Shown here piece by piece: positions 15,951-23,830 of a stretch of DNA of 64,000 nt. The notes beneath the pieces were generated by a model that ran no database searches, had not been told where the DNA came from, and saw only the letters and a program-made list of their open reading frames with translations. Made by a program: the position numbers and the translations under genes. Every line of letters starts with the position of its first letter. Positions within the stretch are counted from its first letter, which is position 1. Source of the stretch: Mesorhizobium loti CJ3sym (GTDB lineage Bacteria; Pseudomonadota; Alphaproteobacteria; Rhizobiales; Rhizobiaceae). The stretch lies in contig NZ_AXAL01000027.1 in assembly GCF_000472785.1 (NCBI RefSeq), forward strand, positions 1-64,000, given 5' to 3'.

Positions 15951-16287
15951 CTCAGAGTCCCGTCAACGCGACCCAACGCCGGCAAGCCAGGCCGGCCGCA
16001 AGCCGGCCGGCATATCCGTGAACAGGGGCGTGCAATAAGGGGCATCTCCATTGTGCAGTGCAATATAACCTATCGCACCGCATGCTCAATGGCAAATCCG
16101 GTCACCTTGTCTTACATTAGAGCAGTTCGCCGTTTTACGGAAACGGCAAACCGCTCTAACTCTTTGTTTTGACGCGATTCCGAACGGGAAACCGTTCACA
16201 CTTTTCCTGGAATTGCTCTAGCGAACGGGGAGAGATCAGCCGGTAGCCCACCCAGCACGCCCGCTCGGATCAGGCGAAGAGAACACG
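15951..16287. other. Intergenic region with rhizobial repeat between exoQ and SDR gene
   Basis: This 337-base stretch contains the exoQ upstream region (15951-16110) and a palindromic repeat (16118-16220, listed separately), then about 65 bases up to the end of the short-chain dehydrogenase gene. No open reading frame with coding character is seen on either strand. It marks the boundary between the exopolysaccharide block and the acetone block. Confidence 0.6.
16118..16220. repeat. Palindromic interspersed repeat of rhizobial type
   Basis: The element is bounded by TAGAGCA (16118-16124) and TGCTCTA (16214-16220). Its left half, 16118-16158, is itself a palindrome in which GCCGTTT and AAACGGC pair around a short loop and GAGC pairs with GCTC. 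The right half contains the pair AACGGGAAACCGTT. The wording resembles the abundant intergenic palindromes of Mesorhizobium, Brucella and relatives (from memory). It lies downstream of the acetone operon, where it may act as transcription-end or mRNA-stability structure. Confidence 0.65.
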
Positions 16288-17115
16288 CTACCACAGGGCT
16301 CCGCCAGTGATCTGTATGTTTTCCATGGTGATGCCTTTGGCGAGATCCGAGCACAGGAATACCGCCAGAGCGGCGATCTCCTGCGGCTGCAGCATGCGCT
16401 GCTGCGGATTGCCTTTGGCGATCTCGGCCATCGCTTCCTGGGCGCTGCGGCCCTTGCCCTCGCGCTCGACGACTTGCGCCACATTGCGGCGCATCAGTTC
16501 GGTCTCGACCCAGGTCGGGCTGATCATGACGCAGGTGACGCCGTGTGCGGCCCCTTCCAGAGCCACGCAGCGGGTGAGGCCGAGAAGTCCGGCCTTGGAG
16601 GCGCAATAGGCGGGGTTATCCTTCCAGCCGACGGAAGCGGCGGTCGAGCCGATGTTGACGATGCGCCCCCAGCCACGCTCGATCATGCCGGGAAGCACGG
16701 CACGGGTAGCGCGGAATGCGCCGGTCAGGTTGGTGTCTACGATCTTGTCCCATAGCGCATCGGAATGGCCGCAGACCGGCTGCTCGGCGGTGGTGCCGGC
16801 GGCGTTGACCAGTATGTCGGCAGCGCCGACGGCGGCTTCGGCTTCGGCCACGAAAAGGTTGGTGATCTCACTGTCGCGGACATCGAGATGAGCAGCGTGA
16901 ACCCTCGTGCCGTGGGCCGCGAGAGCTGCGCGAACCCGCTCGATCTCGTCAGCGCCGGGATAGTAGGCGGCATCGGATTTGTCGGCCCCGGCGGGCGCGA
17001 TGTAGGAGCCGACGGCGACATTGGCGCCGGCCTGCGCCAGGGCCGCCGCGATGGCGAAGCCCATGCCGGAAAACCCGCCGGTGACGATCGCGCTGCGGCC
17101 GGAAAGGTTTGTCAT
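16288..17115 (-). CDS. Short-chain dehydrogenase/reductase
   Basis: A 275-residue classical SDR from ATG 17115, with GGAG 9 bases upstream. The nucleotide motif TGGFSGMG is at residues 12-19, NAAG at 104-107, and the catalytic residues are Ser157, Tyr170 and Lys174 (AYCASK). The C-terminus ITGGALW is unlike the usual DGG ending. It is the last gene of the acetone carboxylase strand, 99 bases after acxC. Since acetone carboxylase makes acetoacetate, a 3-hydroxybutyrate/acetoacetate oxidoreductase role is plausible, but this is inference from context; the NADP or NAD preference is not clear (no obvious Asp after the second strand). Confidence 0.85.
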   Translation of the reverse strand: MTNLSGRSAIVTGGFSGMGFAIAAALAQAGANVAVGSYIAPAGADKSDAAYYPGADEIERVRAALAAHGTRVHAAHLDVRDSEITNLFVAEAEAAVGAADILVNAAGTTAEQPVCGHSDALWDKIVDTNLTGAFRATRAVLPGMIERGWGRIVNIGSTAASVGWKDNPAYCASKAGLLGLTRCVALEGAAHGVTCVMISPTWVETELMRRNVAQVVEREGKGRSAQEAMAEIAKGNPQQRMLQPQEIAALAVFLCSDLAKGITMENIQITGGALW

Positions 17116-17214
17116 GTGGCCAGTCTCCGATGCCAACGTCCGACACGCTATTCATAGGCCGGTGCCGGCAAAGAACGCTACCTTGCCGGCGACGAGATTC
17201 ACAAAATCAGTTCG

Positions 17215-17700
17215 CTAAAGTGGTTTGCCCAGCCATTCGCGATAGAAGCCTTCGAGATCGGGTTCGAAATCATGCACGATGGGATAGCCGGGTGCGGCCG
17301 CTTCGACCTCGTGCATGGTGCCGCATTGAGGGCAGATGAATTCGCGGATTTCCATCCACTGCGGATCGGGGATATCGCTGTTGGGATAGATCTCGCGCAA
17401 CGCTTCCTCGGTGTTGCGCACGATGATCGCGGCCTTGAGCTTCCAGTTCTTGCGGTAGTCGCCGAAGGAGTGGCCGCATTCGCAGCGGGTGATCCGCTCG
17501 TCGCCGCTCTGGCAGATGAACAAATGATCCGAGACCGGCAGCAGGATCGGGTCCTTCCAGGCGACGCGGTCCTGATGGACGGCGACCATCTTGAAGAAGC
17601 GGTCATCATCCTTGTAGGCGCTCATGATGCGCTTTGTCTGCGGCCAGGGCAGCTGGCCCGCGGCCAGATCGGCAAGGACTTCCTTGCTGTACGAGGTCAT
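17215..17700 (-). CDS. acxC: Acetone carboxylase gamma subunit
   Basis: A 161-residue protein from ATG 17700, whose start overlaps the acxB stop (ATGA). Cysteines occur in RCECGHSFG and FICPQCGTMHE, a zinc-binding pattern of the small subunit, and DFEPDLEGFYREWLGKPL is the family-typical C-terminus. The subunit completes the alpha2-beta2-gamma2 acetone carboxylase, which carboxylates acetone to acetoacetate in an ATP-dependent reaction in the cytoplasm. Gene order acxA-acxB-acxC and tight spacing match characterised operons. Confidence 0.93.
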   Translation of the reverse strand: MTSYSKEVLADLAAGQLPWPQTKRIMSAYKDDDRFFKMVAVHQDRVAWKDPILLPVSDHLFICQSGDERITRCECGHSFGDYRKNWKLKAAIIVRNTEEALREIYPNSDIPDPQWMEIREFICPQCGTMHEVEAAAPGYPIVHDFEPDLEGFYREWLGKPL

Positions 17701-19901
17701 GGCTTTGCTCCCGGCATGAAGATCGATTTGGCATCGACGTTCCAGAAATCACTCAATTCCTTGGTGAAGCGCGAGGACAGCTTGATCGCGCTGGTGTACA
17801 TTTTCTTCACCTCGGGGGCGAAGTCGGCCTTCTCGACGCGACCGCGCTCGCCGGCGATCCAGTCCGAAACCGGGATCGCCTTGGCCAGGCGCTGCTTGCG
17901 TATCTCGGCACGGCGTTTAACCGTGGCGTCGATATCGGCAACCGGATAGCCCTCGGCATCGTCCTTCAGAATGATGCCGAAAACCTGGTCGGCCGCCTGG
18001 CGGGTGAGGAAACCGTTCTCGACATCCCAGGCCGTCTTGATCGGATCGCGCTCCAGCACGTCGCCGTAACCGCCGCCGCCATTGTAGAAATGGCTGAAGA
18101 TGTCGCCGGATTTGTGCGGCGCGGTGATGTAAGGGCCTTCGACCACGACATGGTCGCCGCCGATATTCTTCTCATAGTCGGAGACGTCAGGGTCGATGCC
18201 GGGCGCATGCGCCAGCGGTTCGCCCTTGGCCGCCAGTTCGTGGATGTTGGAGTTGCGCACCGCGCGATGCTTCTGGCAGGTCGGCGCAGGATAACCGCCG
18301 CACATGCCGCCATTGTCGAACACTCTGGAAGAGTGCTCCGAAGTGTGGAGCCGCAGATGCGAGGTCTTGTTGATCAGCCAGGTCGAGACAAAAGAGCAGC
18401 CGCCGCGATATTTACCGGCGCCACCCGAATTCGGCACGATCGAGCGGCCGATATAGACCATAGGCATCGACTGTTCCCAGACCTCGATGTTGCCCATGTC
18501 GGATTCCGGATTCCAGCCGACATAGGCGGTGTCGAGGCCATCGGCGATGGCCAGCGCGCCGGAGCCGGCGGCGGCGCATTCAAAATGCGCCATGCCGAAG
18601 GGCGTGCCGTACTGGCTTTCGCCACCCATCTCGATCATCGGGCTGTTGACCTGGCCGACGAAAGCCTCCTCGACGAAACCGCGCGCCACGAAGCCGCGCG
18701 ACAAAAGCCGCTGGAACACACCATAGGCCGGCAGCAGCAGCGCCCACGACGTGGCGGTGGCCACCATCTCGTTGTCGGGGTTGGTCCAGGTGCCATGCGG
18801 CAGTTTCAGCTCGGTCGCCATCCAGGCGCCGTCATTGACCAGCCCTTCGAAATTCATGTGCTGAGTCAAGGTGACGAACATGCCGCCATCCATGCCGGCC
18901 GGCGTGCAGTTCATCGAGTGGTATCCCCAGGGCTGCGTGCCCTCGAAGTCCATGGTGATCTTGCCGTCGGTGGTGATCTCCATCTCGATCGGGATGTTGT
19001 AGAGCCAGTCGGGATCGCCGAGCAGCTGGAAACCAGGCTTGCCCGCCGTGACGTGGCCATAGAAGGTGTGGCCGCGATAGATGCCGGGAACGGTGAGCTG
19101 GCGGGTGCGGGCGAGCTGGGCGCGGCGGCCCTCCTCGATGAATTCCTTCGATACCTTCATCCAGTAGTCGAGGCCGATCTCGGAGATCAGTTGCTGGACG
19201 CTTTCGCGCATGTCGATGCAGGAGGCGACCTTGGCTTTCTCGTCGAGCACCCAGTAGATCGGCATGCGCAGATTGCGCTCGCAGCGGATGACATAGTCGC
19301 GGCGGATCTCGTCATTCTCGCCGATCTTCTCGGCGCAGACGAACAGGCCTTCGGTGAAGCGCTCCTGTGCGAGGCAGACGTCGCCACCGGGCGTGATGCC
19401 GCCGGCTTCCAGCTCGTGGCAGACAGCGCCCGCCCAGCCGACCAGCGTGCCTTCATGGAAGATCGGCACCACGTCCATGACATCGGGCACCTGCACCGTG
19501 CCGATGAAGGCATCGTTGTTGGCGAAGATATCGCCTTCGCGGATCTTCGGGTTTTCCTCGTAATTGTTCTTGATCATCCACTTGATGAAGCGGCTCATCG
19601 TGTGGACATGCACCATGATGCCGTTGGAGAGCGCAATCGCATCGCCCTCGGGTGTGTAAATGGCGACCACCATCTCGCCGACCTCGCGCACGCCGGGCGA
19701 GGCCGAGATGCGACGCGCCATTTCGCGGGCCGAGACGCAATAGGCGCGCAGCTTGGTGTGCAGCGTCTCGAATTTCAGCGGGTCCTGGTTGCGCAGCGTG
19801 AGTTCCGTGATGCCGTCATAGCAGCCGGTCTCTTCCATCAGCCGCTCGGAATCGAGCAGTCTTTCGCGAAGGCGCAGGGCCGAAGCAGGTTTGTCCAACA
19901 T
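17697..19901 (-). CDS. acxB: Acetone carboxylase alpha subunit (HyuB-like)
   Basis: A 734-residue protein; ATG 19901 is preferred because GAGAGGG lies 9 bases upstream and the longer frame overlaps acxA. It belongs to the hydantoinase B/oxoprolinase family, with typical blocks such as IYTPEGDAIALSNGIMVHVHTMSRFIKWMI, GDIFANNDAFIGTVQVPDVMDVVPIF, the GSGALAIADGLD region and FYNGGGGYGD near the C-terminus. In acetone carboxylase this subunit binds the Mn-containing carboxylation site and works with the beta subunit, which activates acetone and bicarbonate by phosphoryl transfer. It is translationally coupled to acxC. Confidence 0.95.
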   Translation of the reverse strand: MLDKPASALRLRERLLDSERLMEETGCYDGITELTLRNQDPLKFETLHTKLRAYCVSAREMARRISASPGVREVGEMVVAIYTPEGDAIALSNGIMVHVHTMSRFIKWMIKNNYEENPKIREGDIFANNDAFIGTVQVPDVMDVVPIFHEGTLVGWAGAVCHELEAGGITPGGDVCLAQERFTEGLFVCAEKIGENDEIRRDYVIRCERNLRMPIYWVLDEKAKVASCIDMRESVQQLISEIGLDYWMKVSKEFIEEGRRAQLARTRQLTVPGIYRGHTFYGHVTAGKPGFQLLGDPDWLYNIPIEMEITTDGKITMDFEGTQPWGYHSMNCTPAGMDGGMFVTLTQHMNFEGLVNDGAWMATELKLPHGTWTNPDNEMVATATSWALLLPAYGVFQRLLSRGFVARGFVEEAFVGQVNSPMIEMGGESQYGTPFGMAHFECAAAGSGALAIADGLDTAYVGWNPESDMGNIEVWEQSMPMVYIGRSIVPNSGGAGKYRGGCSFVSTWLINKTSHLRLHTSEHSSRVFDNGGMCGGYPAPTCQKHRAVRNSNIHELAAKGEPLAHAPGIDPDVSDYEKNIGGDHVVVEGPYITAPHKSGDIFSHFYNGGGGYGDVLERDPIKTAWDVENGFLTRQAADQVFGIILKDDAEGYPVADIDATVKRRAEIRKQRLAKAIPVSDWIAGERGRVEKADFAPEVKKMYTSAIKLSSRFTKELSDFWNVDAKSIFMPGAKP

Positions 19902-19914
19902 GGCGGTCGCCCTC

Positions 19915-22074
19915 TCAAGCGTGGGTGTAGTGCAGCAGCGTCCATTCATCGACATGGACACGGTCCTGCGGATGAACGACGAGCGTGGTGGCCGGATGTT
20001 CGATGATGGCCGGGCCGATCACTTCATGGCCAGGCTGCAGCAGATCCATCTCGTAGAGATTGGCCTTGTGCCAGCGCCCGCCAATATAGGCTTCGCGCAC
20101 GCCCTTGTGGGCGGCTGCCGGGTCGGACTTGCCGAGCGGGCGCTTGAGCAGCACCGGCTTGACCTTGTCGGCGGTGGCGATGAGGCCGAGCTCGGTGATG
20201 GTGAAGCCGGCCTCGCCATAGCGCGACACGCGATGGTTGACCTTGGCGTAGACCGCCTCGAACTCGTCGATAACCCTGCGCATGTCGTCGGCCGAATTGA
20301 CCTCGGCAAGCGGCGCCATGACTTCGACGTCCTCGAGCTGGCCGGTGTAGCGCATCATCAGGAACGGCACGGTCTTGATCTTATCGCGCGCATGGCCGTC
20401 GGTGATCATCTCGTCGACCGCTGCCTTGGTCAGGTCGTTCCAGACTGTGGTGACCTTTTTGCCGAAGGCGAGCAGTTCGTCATCGCTTGCCCGCGCGCCG
20501 ATGTCGTGCTGCGTCGACACCGAGTGGCGGCGCATGAAATCAGCGGTGGTGCAGCCGAAGGCCGAGAAGGCGGCGGCGAACTGGAAGGTGATGATGTCCT
20601 TGAAGCCGATGCCCCTGGAGCAGCCGGCGAGATGCAGCGGGCCGGAGCCGCCATAGGAGAGCAGCGTGAATTCCGAGGGGTGGATGCCCTGGCCGGAGAT
20701 GACGCGGCGCAGTGCGTTGTTGGCGTCGGCCTCCAGCATCTCGATCATGCCTTCGGCAGCCTCCTCGACCCCAACGCCAAGGATGCTGGAGCACTTTTCC
20801 TCGAAGGCCTTGCGCGCCTTTTCGACCTGCAAGACGACCTTGCCGCCGAGGAAATAATACGGGTTGAGGCGGCCGAGAATGGCGTCGCAATCGGCGATGG
20901 TCGGTTCGGTGCCGCCCTTGGCGAAGCAGATCGGGCCGGGGTCGGAGCCAGCGCTTTCCGGTCCGAGCGAGACCTTCTTGGTCAGCGGGTCGACCTTGAG
21001 GATCATGCCGGCGCCGGCGCCAATCGTGTCGAGATGCAGCGTCGGCACGTTGAGCTTGAAACGGTCCATCAGCGGCTCGTTCTCGATCCGCGTCTGGCCG
21101 CGCGAGATGACGCCCATGTCGAAGGAAGTACCACCCATGTCTGAACAGATCAGCGAGTCGTTGCCGATCAGCTTGCCGACATAGGCCGCACCAAGGATGC
21201 CGCCTATCGGACCTGAGATCATGGTTTCATGCAAGCGCGGATGGTTGATCGAGGTCAAGCCGCCGAACGAGAGCAGCGTCTGCACGCCATATTTGAAGCC
21301 GTATTTCTTCGAGACGTCCTCGATACCCCTAAGCTGCTTGCGGCCGCGCGAGGTGGCGTAAGCCTCGATCAGCACCGAGTTCAGCCGCGACTGTTCGCGG
21401 ATGACCGGGCGAACCTCGTGGCTGGTGTAGACGATGATGTCGGCGCCAGCCTTGGCGATCTCCTCGCGGCAGATCTCAGCAATGCGCTTTTCGTGCACCG
21501 GATTGACGTGCGAGAAGATCGTCATGATGCAGATCGCCTCGACCTTGTCGGCGATCAGTTTTTTTGCGGCGGCGGAAACCTCATGCTCGTAGAGCGGCAA
21601 CACGATGTCGCCGAACTGGTCGATGCGCTCGGTGACGCCATGGGTGCGGCGGCGCGGCACCAGCGGATCGGGATGATGATGCGTCACCGCATGCAGCCGG
21701 TCGGCATAGGAATAATCGGCCCAGGCCTGCAGGCCGCGGCCCATCAGGATCATGTCCTCGAGGCCCTTGGTGGTGATCAGGCCGAGGCGACGGCCGGTGC
21801 GCGACAACAGCGTGTTGAGCATGCCGGTGCCGGAATAGAGCACGACGTTGACGCCGGAAAACAGGGACTCCAGCGAAATTCCCCAGGCATCCGCCGCGTC
21901 CTCGGCCGATGCGAGGAAGCCCTCGGCTTCGTTCTTCGGTGTGGTCGCCGACTTGCCGATCTTGAAGTGGCCGTCCTGATCGACAAGGATCGTGTCGGTC
22001 ATGGTGCCGCCGGCGTCGATACCGATCACGATCGGATTGCCGATTATCGGGGCAGAGGGATTGGGTTGGGTCAC
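19915..22074 (-). CDS. acxA: Acetone carboxylase beta subunit (HyuA-like)
   Basis: A 719-residue protein starting at GTG 22074 with GAGG just upstream. The hydantoinase A/oxoprolinase ATPase fold is shown by IGIDAGGTMTDTILVD at residues 17-32, the phosphate loop YSGTGMLNTLL, SDMGGTSFDMGVI in the middle, and SYGGSGPLHLAG later. This subunit uses ATP to phosphorylate acetone and bicarbonate before carboxylation in the alpha subunit. It is first in the acxABC operon, divergent from a LuxR-type regulator across 112 bases that contain a TCTAG/CTAGA inverted repeat. Confidence 0.95.
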   Translation of the reverse strand: MTQPNPSAPIIGNPIVIGIDAGGTMTDTILVDQDGHFKIGKSATTPKNEAEGFLASAEDAADAWGISLESLFSGVNVVLYSGTGMLNTLLSRTGRRLGLITTKGLEDMILMGRGLQAWADYSYADRLHAVTHHHPDPLVPRRRTHGVTERIDQFGDIVLPLYEHEVSAAAKKLIADKVEAICIMTIFSHVNPVHEKRIAEICREEIAKAGADIIVYTSHEVRPVIREQSRLNSVLIEAYATSRGRKQLRGIEDVSKKYGFKYGVQTLLSFGGLTSINHPRLHETMISGPIGGILGAAYVGKLIGNDSLICSDMGGTSFDMGVISRGQTRIENEPLMDRFKLNVPTLHLDTIGAGAGMILKVDPLTKKVSLGPESAGSDPGPICFAKGGTEPTIADCDAILGRLNPYYFLGGKVVLQVEKARKAFEEKCSSILGVGVEEAAEGMIEMLEADANNALRRVISGQGIHPSEFTLLSYGGSGPLHLAGCSRGIGFKDIITFQFAAAFSAFGCTTADFMRRHSVSTQHDIGARASDDELLAFGKKVTTVWNDLTKAAVDEMITDGHARDKIKTVPFLMMRYTGQLEDVEVMAPLAEVNSADDMRRVIDEFEAVYAKVNHRVSRYGEAGFTITELGLIATADKVKPVLLKRPLGKSDPAAAHKGVREAYIGGRWHKANLYEMDLLQPGHEVIGPAIIEHPATTLVVHPQDRVHVDEWTLLHYTHA

Positions 22075-22092
22075 GGTCGCCTCGGTATCTGG

Positions 22093-22114
22093 TCTAGGAT
22101 GGAGCTAGGCTAGA
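22093..22114. promoter_or_regulatory. Inverted repeat in acxA-luxR divergent region
   Basis: TCTAG at 22093-22097 and CTAGA at 22110-22114 form an inverted repeat with 12 bases between, inside which a further CTAG occurs at 22105-22108. It lies midway between the divergent acxA and LuxR-type genes. It is a candidate binding site for that regulator; there is no obvious -24/-12 sigma-54 promoter beside it. Confidence 0.4.
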
Positions 22115-22186
22115 TTCGAGAGGCGGCCTTGCGCCATATGCCTAAAGACACAATGACGGTCGGGCCGGGATCGCCGAGAAGAGGGC

Positions 22187-22966
22187 ATGCGCATGGGCAC
22201 TATCTGGGCGCCGCTCGCCAGGGCGATCGCCGCCACCGGCACGGACAGGCATGTCGACTGCCTGATCGACCTGATCGGCGGGGACATCGAGCACGACCTC
22301 GTCACGGTGACGCGCTATTCGGCGACGCAGACGCCAGAATTCGTCAAACACCGGCGCTTCTCGGACGAGATGGTCCGGCTCTATCTCGACAACTACTATG
22401 TCTTCGACCCGTTCTACGCCTCATGGCGGCGGGAGCGCAGGCTCGGCATCATGCCGCTGAAGCGGCTCGACGACGACGAGGCCAAGCGCGGTCAGTACAT
22501 TGCCGGCTTCCTGGCGCAGTCGGAAATCTGCGACGAGGTTGGCATCATGCTGGCCGATGGCGGCGACTGGTGCCTGGGCATTTTCCTCGATCGCTCGACC
22601 GCTTCATTCAAGGACAACGAGATCGCTCAATTGGAAGAACGGTTGCCGGTATTCGAAGCCTTGCACGCACTCGACATTACCGCGCGTGGAAACGAGTTCT
22701 CCCGCACCTCGGCGCCAACCGCCCCCGGCGCCTCGCCCCGGCAGGAACCGACCATCCCGATGAGCCTGTGGCCGGAACTGTCGCTGCGCGAGCGGGAACT
22801 GGTGCAACTGATCTTGGCCGGTCACCCGACTGCCAACATCGCCGAGCGGCTCGGCATCACCGTCGGCACGGTCAAGAACCACCGCCGGCGCATCTATGAG
22901 AAGCTCGACATCACCTCCGAGCGGGAACTTTTTTTGCAGTTTTTTCAGCACCGGGCGGACCGATAG
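22187..22966 (+). CDS. LuxR-family transcriptional regulator (probable acetone operon regulator)
   Basis: A 259-residue protein. ATG 22187 is the first start, but the second ATG (22193) is better spaced from AGAGG at 22180-22184. The C-terminal LuxR helix-turn-helix is clear: LSLRERELVQLILAGHPTANIAERLGI... followed by TVGTVKNHRRRIYEKLDI, about residues 197-245. The N-terminal domain (about 150 residues) is not obviously an autoinducer-binding or receiver domain. It is transcribed away from acxABC, so it probably activates that operon in response to a ketone or alcohol; this is context inference. It ends 8 bases from the convergent parE. Confidence 0.85.
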   Translation: MRMGTIWAPLARAIAATGTDRHVDCLIDLIGGDIEHDLVTVTRYSATQTPEFVKHRRFSDEMVRLYLDNYYVFDPFYASWRRERRLGIMPLKRLDDDEAKRGQYIAGFLAQSEICDEVGIMLADGGDWCLGIFLDRSTASFKDNEIAQLEERLPVFEALHALDITARGNEFSRTSAPTAPGASPRQEPTIPMSLWPELSLRERELVQLILAGHPTANIAERLGITVGTVKNHRRRIYEKLDITSERELFLQFFQHRADR

Positions 22967-22974
22967 CTGGGAGT

Positions 22975-23274
22975 TTAGAGTTCGTCCTCCCAATTGGCGC
23001 CGCCATAGAACACACGCAAAATCACCACCCGGTCGGGTTCCACAATGAAGGCAACGGTGACGCGGCGTTCAAATCCAATAATGCGAAGCCCCGACCGCAG
23101 GTCGTCCCGACGCGAGCCCCGCTCCGAGCCGTGATCGAGGCGTTCGCAGAATGCCCTTATTCGTTGATCGTAGCCGTCAGCCGTGATGGCGCTGCTGGCC
23201 CCCGCAATGGCGTGGTAAATCCAGTCGAGGTCGTCGGCGGCCTTGCGGGAATAAATGACAACCCGTTGCTTCAC
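22975..23274 (-). CDS. parE: ParE-family toxin
   Basis: A 99-residue RelE/ParE-fold protein. GTG 23274 is chosen: it overlaps the antitoxin stop (GTGA) and gives the family length; a longer frame to 23361 reads into the antitoxin gene. Typical segments are VIYSRKAADDLDWIYHAI at the N-terminus, YDQRIRAFCERLDHGSERGSRRDDLRSGLRII, and VILRVFYGGANWEDEL at the end. ParE toxins poison DNA gyrase or related targets and are neutralised by the cognate ParD. It may stabilise this region of the chromosome or be a leftover module. Confidence 0.9.
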   Translation of the reverse strand: MKQRVVIYSRKAADDLDWIYHAIAGASSAITADGYDQRIRAFCERLDHGSERGSRRDDLRSGLRIIGFERRVTVAFIVEPDRVVILRVFYGGANWEDEL

Positions 23275-23549
23275 GCGTCCCCCTGCGAACGCGCCTGGTG
23301 GCGTTTGCGCGCCCGCTCGGCCATCTCTTCTACGGAAATGCCCGTGGGATCTGCCTTCCATCTGTCATAGGTCGGCACGACTTCCTCGCGTAGCCAGCGC
23401 TCTACGGCCGCGTCGCGCTCTTGCAGGGCACGAAGCCCGGCGCGGATCACTTCGCTGCTGGTCGCATAGGTTCCCGATTCAACGAGACGGTCGATGAAAG
23501 CTGCCTGTTCTGCCGGCAGGCTGAACGTGCGTTTTTCAGTGGCGGCCAT
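23271..23549 (-). CDS. parD: ParD-family antitoxin
   Basis: A 92-residue antitoxin; ATG 23549 is preceded by AGGAGA 6 bases upstream. The N-terminal ribbon-helix-helix is visible in KRTFSLPAEQAAFIDRLVESGTYATSSEVIRAGLRAL (split across residues 6-42), and the C-terminal tail is charged and should wrap the toxin. It binds ParE and, as a dimer, represses its own promoter; a near-perfect palindrome lies just upstream at 23565-23589. Gene order antitoxin then toxin with a 4-base overlap is standard. Confidence 0.92.
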   Translation of the reverse strand: MAATEKRTFSLPAEQAAFIDRLVESGTYATSSEVIRAGLRALQERDAAVERWLREEVVPTYDRWKADPTGISVEEMAERARKRHQARSQGDA

Positions 23550-23564
23550 GATTTCTCCTGTAAG

Positions 23565-23589
23565 GTTGGTGTGATTATATCATACCAAC
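23565..23589. promoter_or_regulatory. parDE operator palindrome
   Basis: GTTGGT (23565-23570) and ACCAAC (23584-23589) flank an inner TGAT...ATCA pair; 21 of 25 positions are symmetric or nearly so. It sits 16 bases before the parD start and includes a TTATAT-like -10 in its centre, so bound ParD would block transcription. This is the expected autoregulation site. Confidence 0.7.
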
Positions 23590-23708
23590 GCCTGGCTGCA
23601 CCTGAAATCTGCACGCGGTTTTCGAACCTGGAAAGACTTACCGATCGTCTCAAAATTTCCACTTGCGGAACGCCGCCATCCCAGCTTAGTCTCGGCTCCG
23701 CACAAAAA

Positions 23709-23725
23709 ATGAAATTTAATTCCAT
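23709..23725. promoter_or_regulatory. IclR-type operator candidate upstream of the E1 gene
   Basis: ATGAAATTTAATTCCAT is a 17-base near-palindrome resembling the IclR consensus TGGAAATNATTTCCA. Its reverse complement differs at one central base from the 17-mer at 38769-38785, which lies between the IclR-family gene and the importer operon. It is 105 bases before the E1 start codon. Confidence 0.6.
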
Positions 23726-23796
23726 TTAAGTGCCGAACCTAGCAAGCCAGTGTCATGTCCAGAAAATCGCCTGGCACAATCTACTGAGAAAATATT

Positions 23797-23806
23797 TGAT
23801 ATATCA
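23797..23806. promoter_or_regulatory. GntR-type operator candidate upstream of the E1 gene
   Basis: A perfect 10-base palindrome, TGATATATCA, lies 24 bases before the E1 start codon, in promoter or early-transcript position. An identical copy stands directly upstream of the class III aminotransferase gene, and a shorter TGATATCA is upstream of the GntR gene. Confidence 0.6.
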
Positions 23807-23830
23807 TCTATCGGAATGGAACTAGCCTGA

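Noticed and set aside
14670..16172. 500-codon open frame on the plus strand
   Set aside because: Antisense to exoQ; very rich in Gly, Glu, His and Arg with no domain signal, whereas exoQ shows clear membrane helices.
17634..20006. 790-codon open frame on the plus strand
   Set aside because: It is the antisense shadow of acxB in high-GC DNA; the acxB frame has strong family motifs and the shadow has none.
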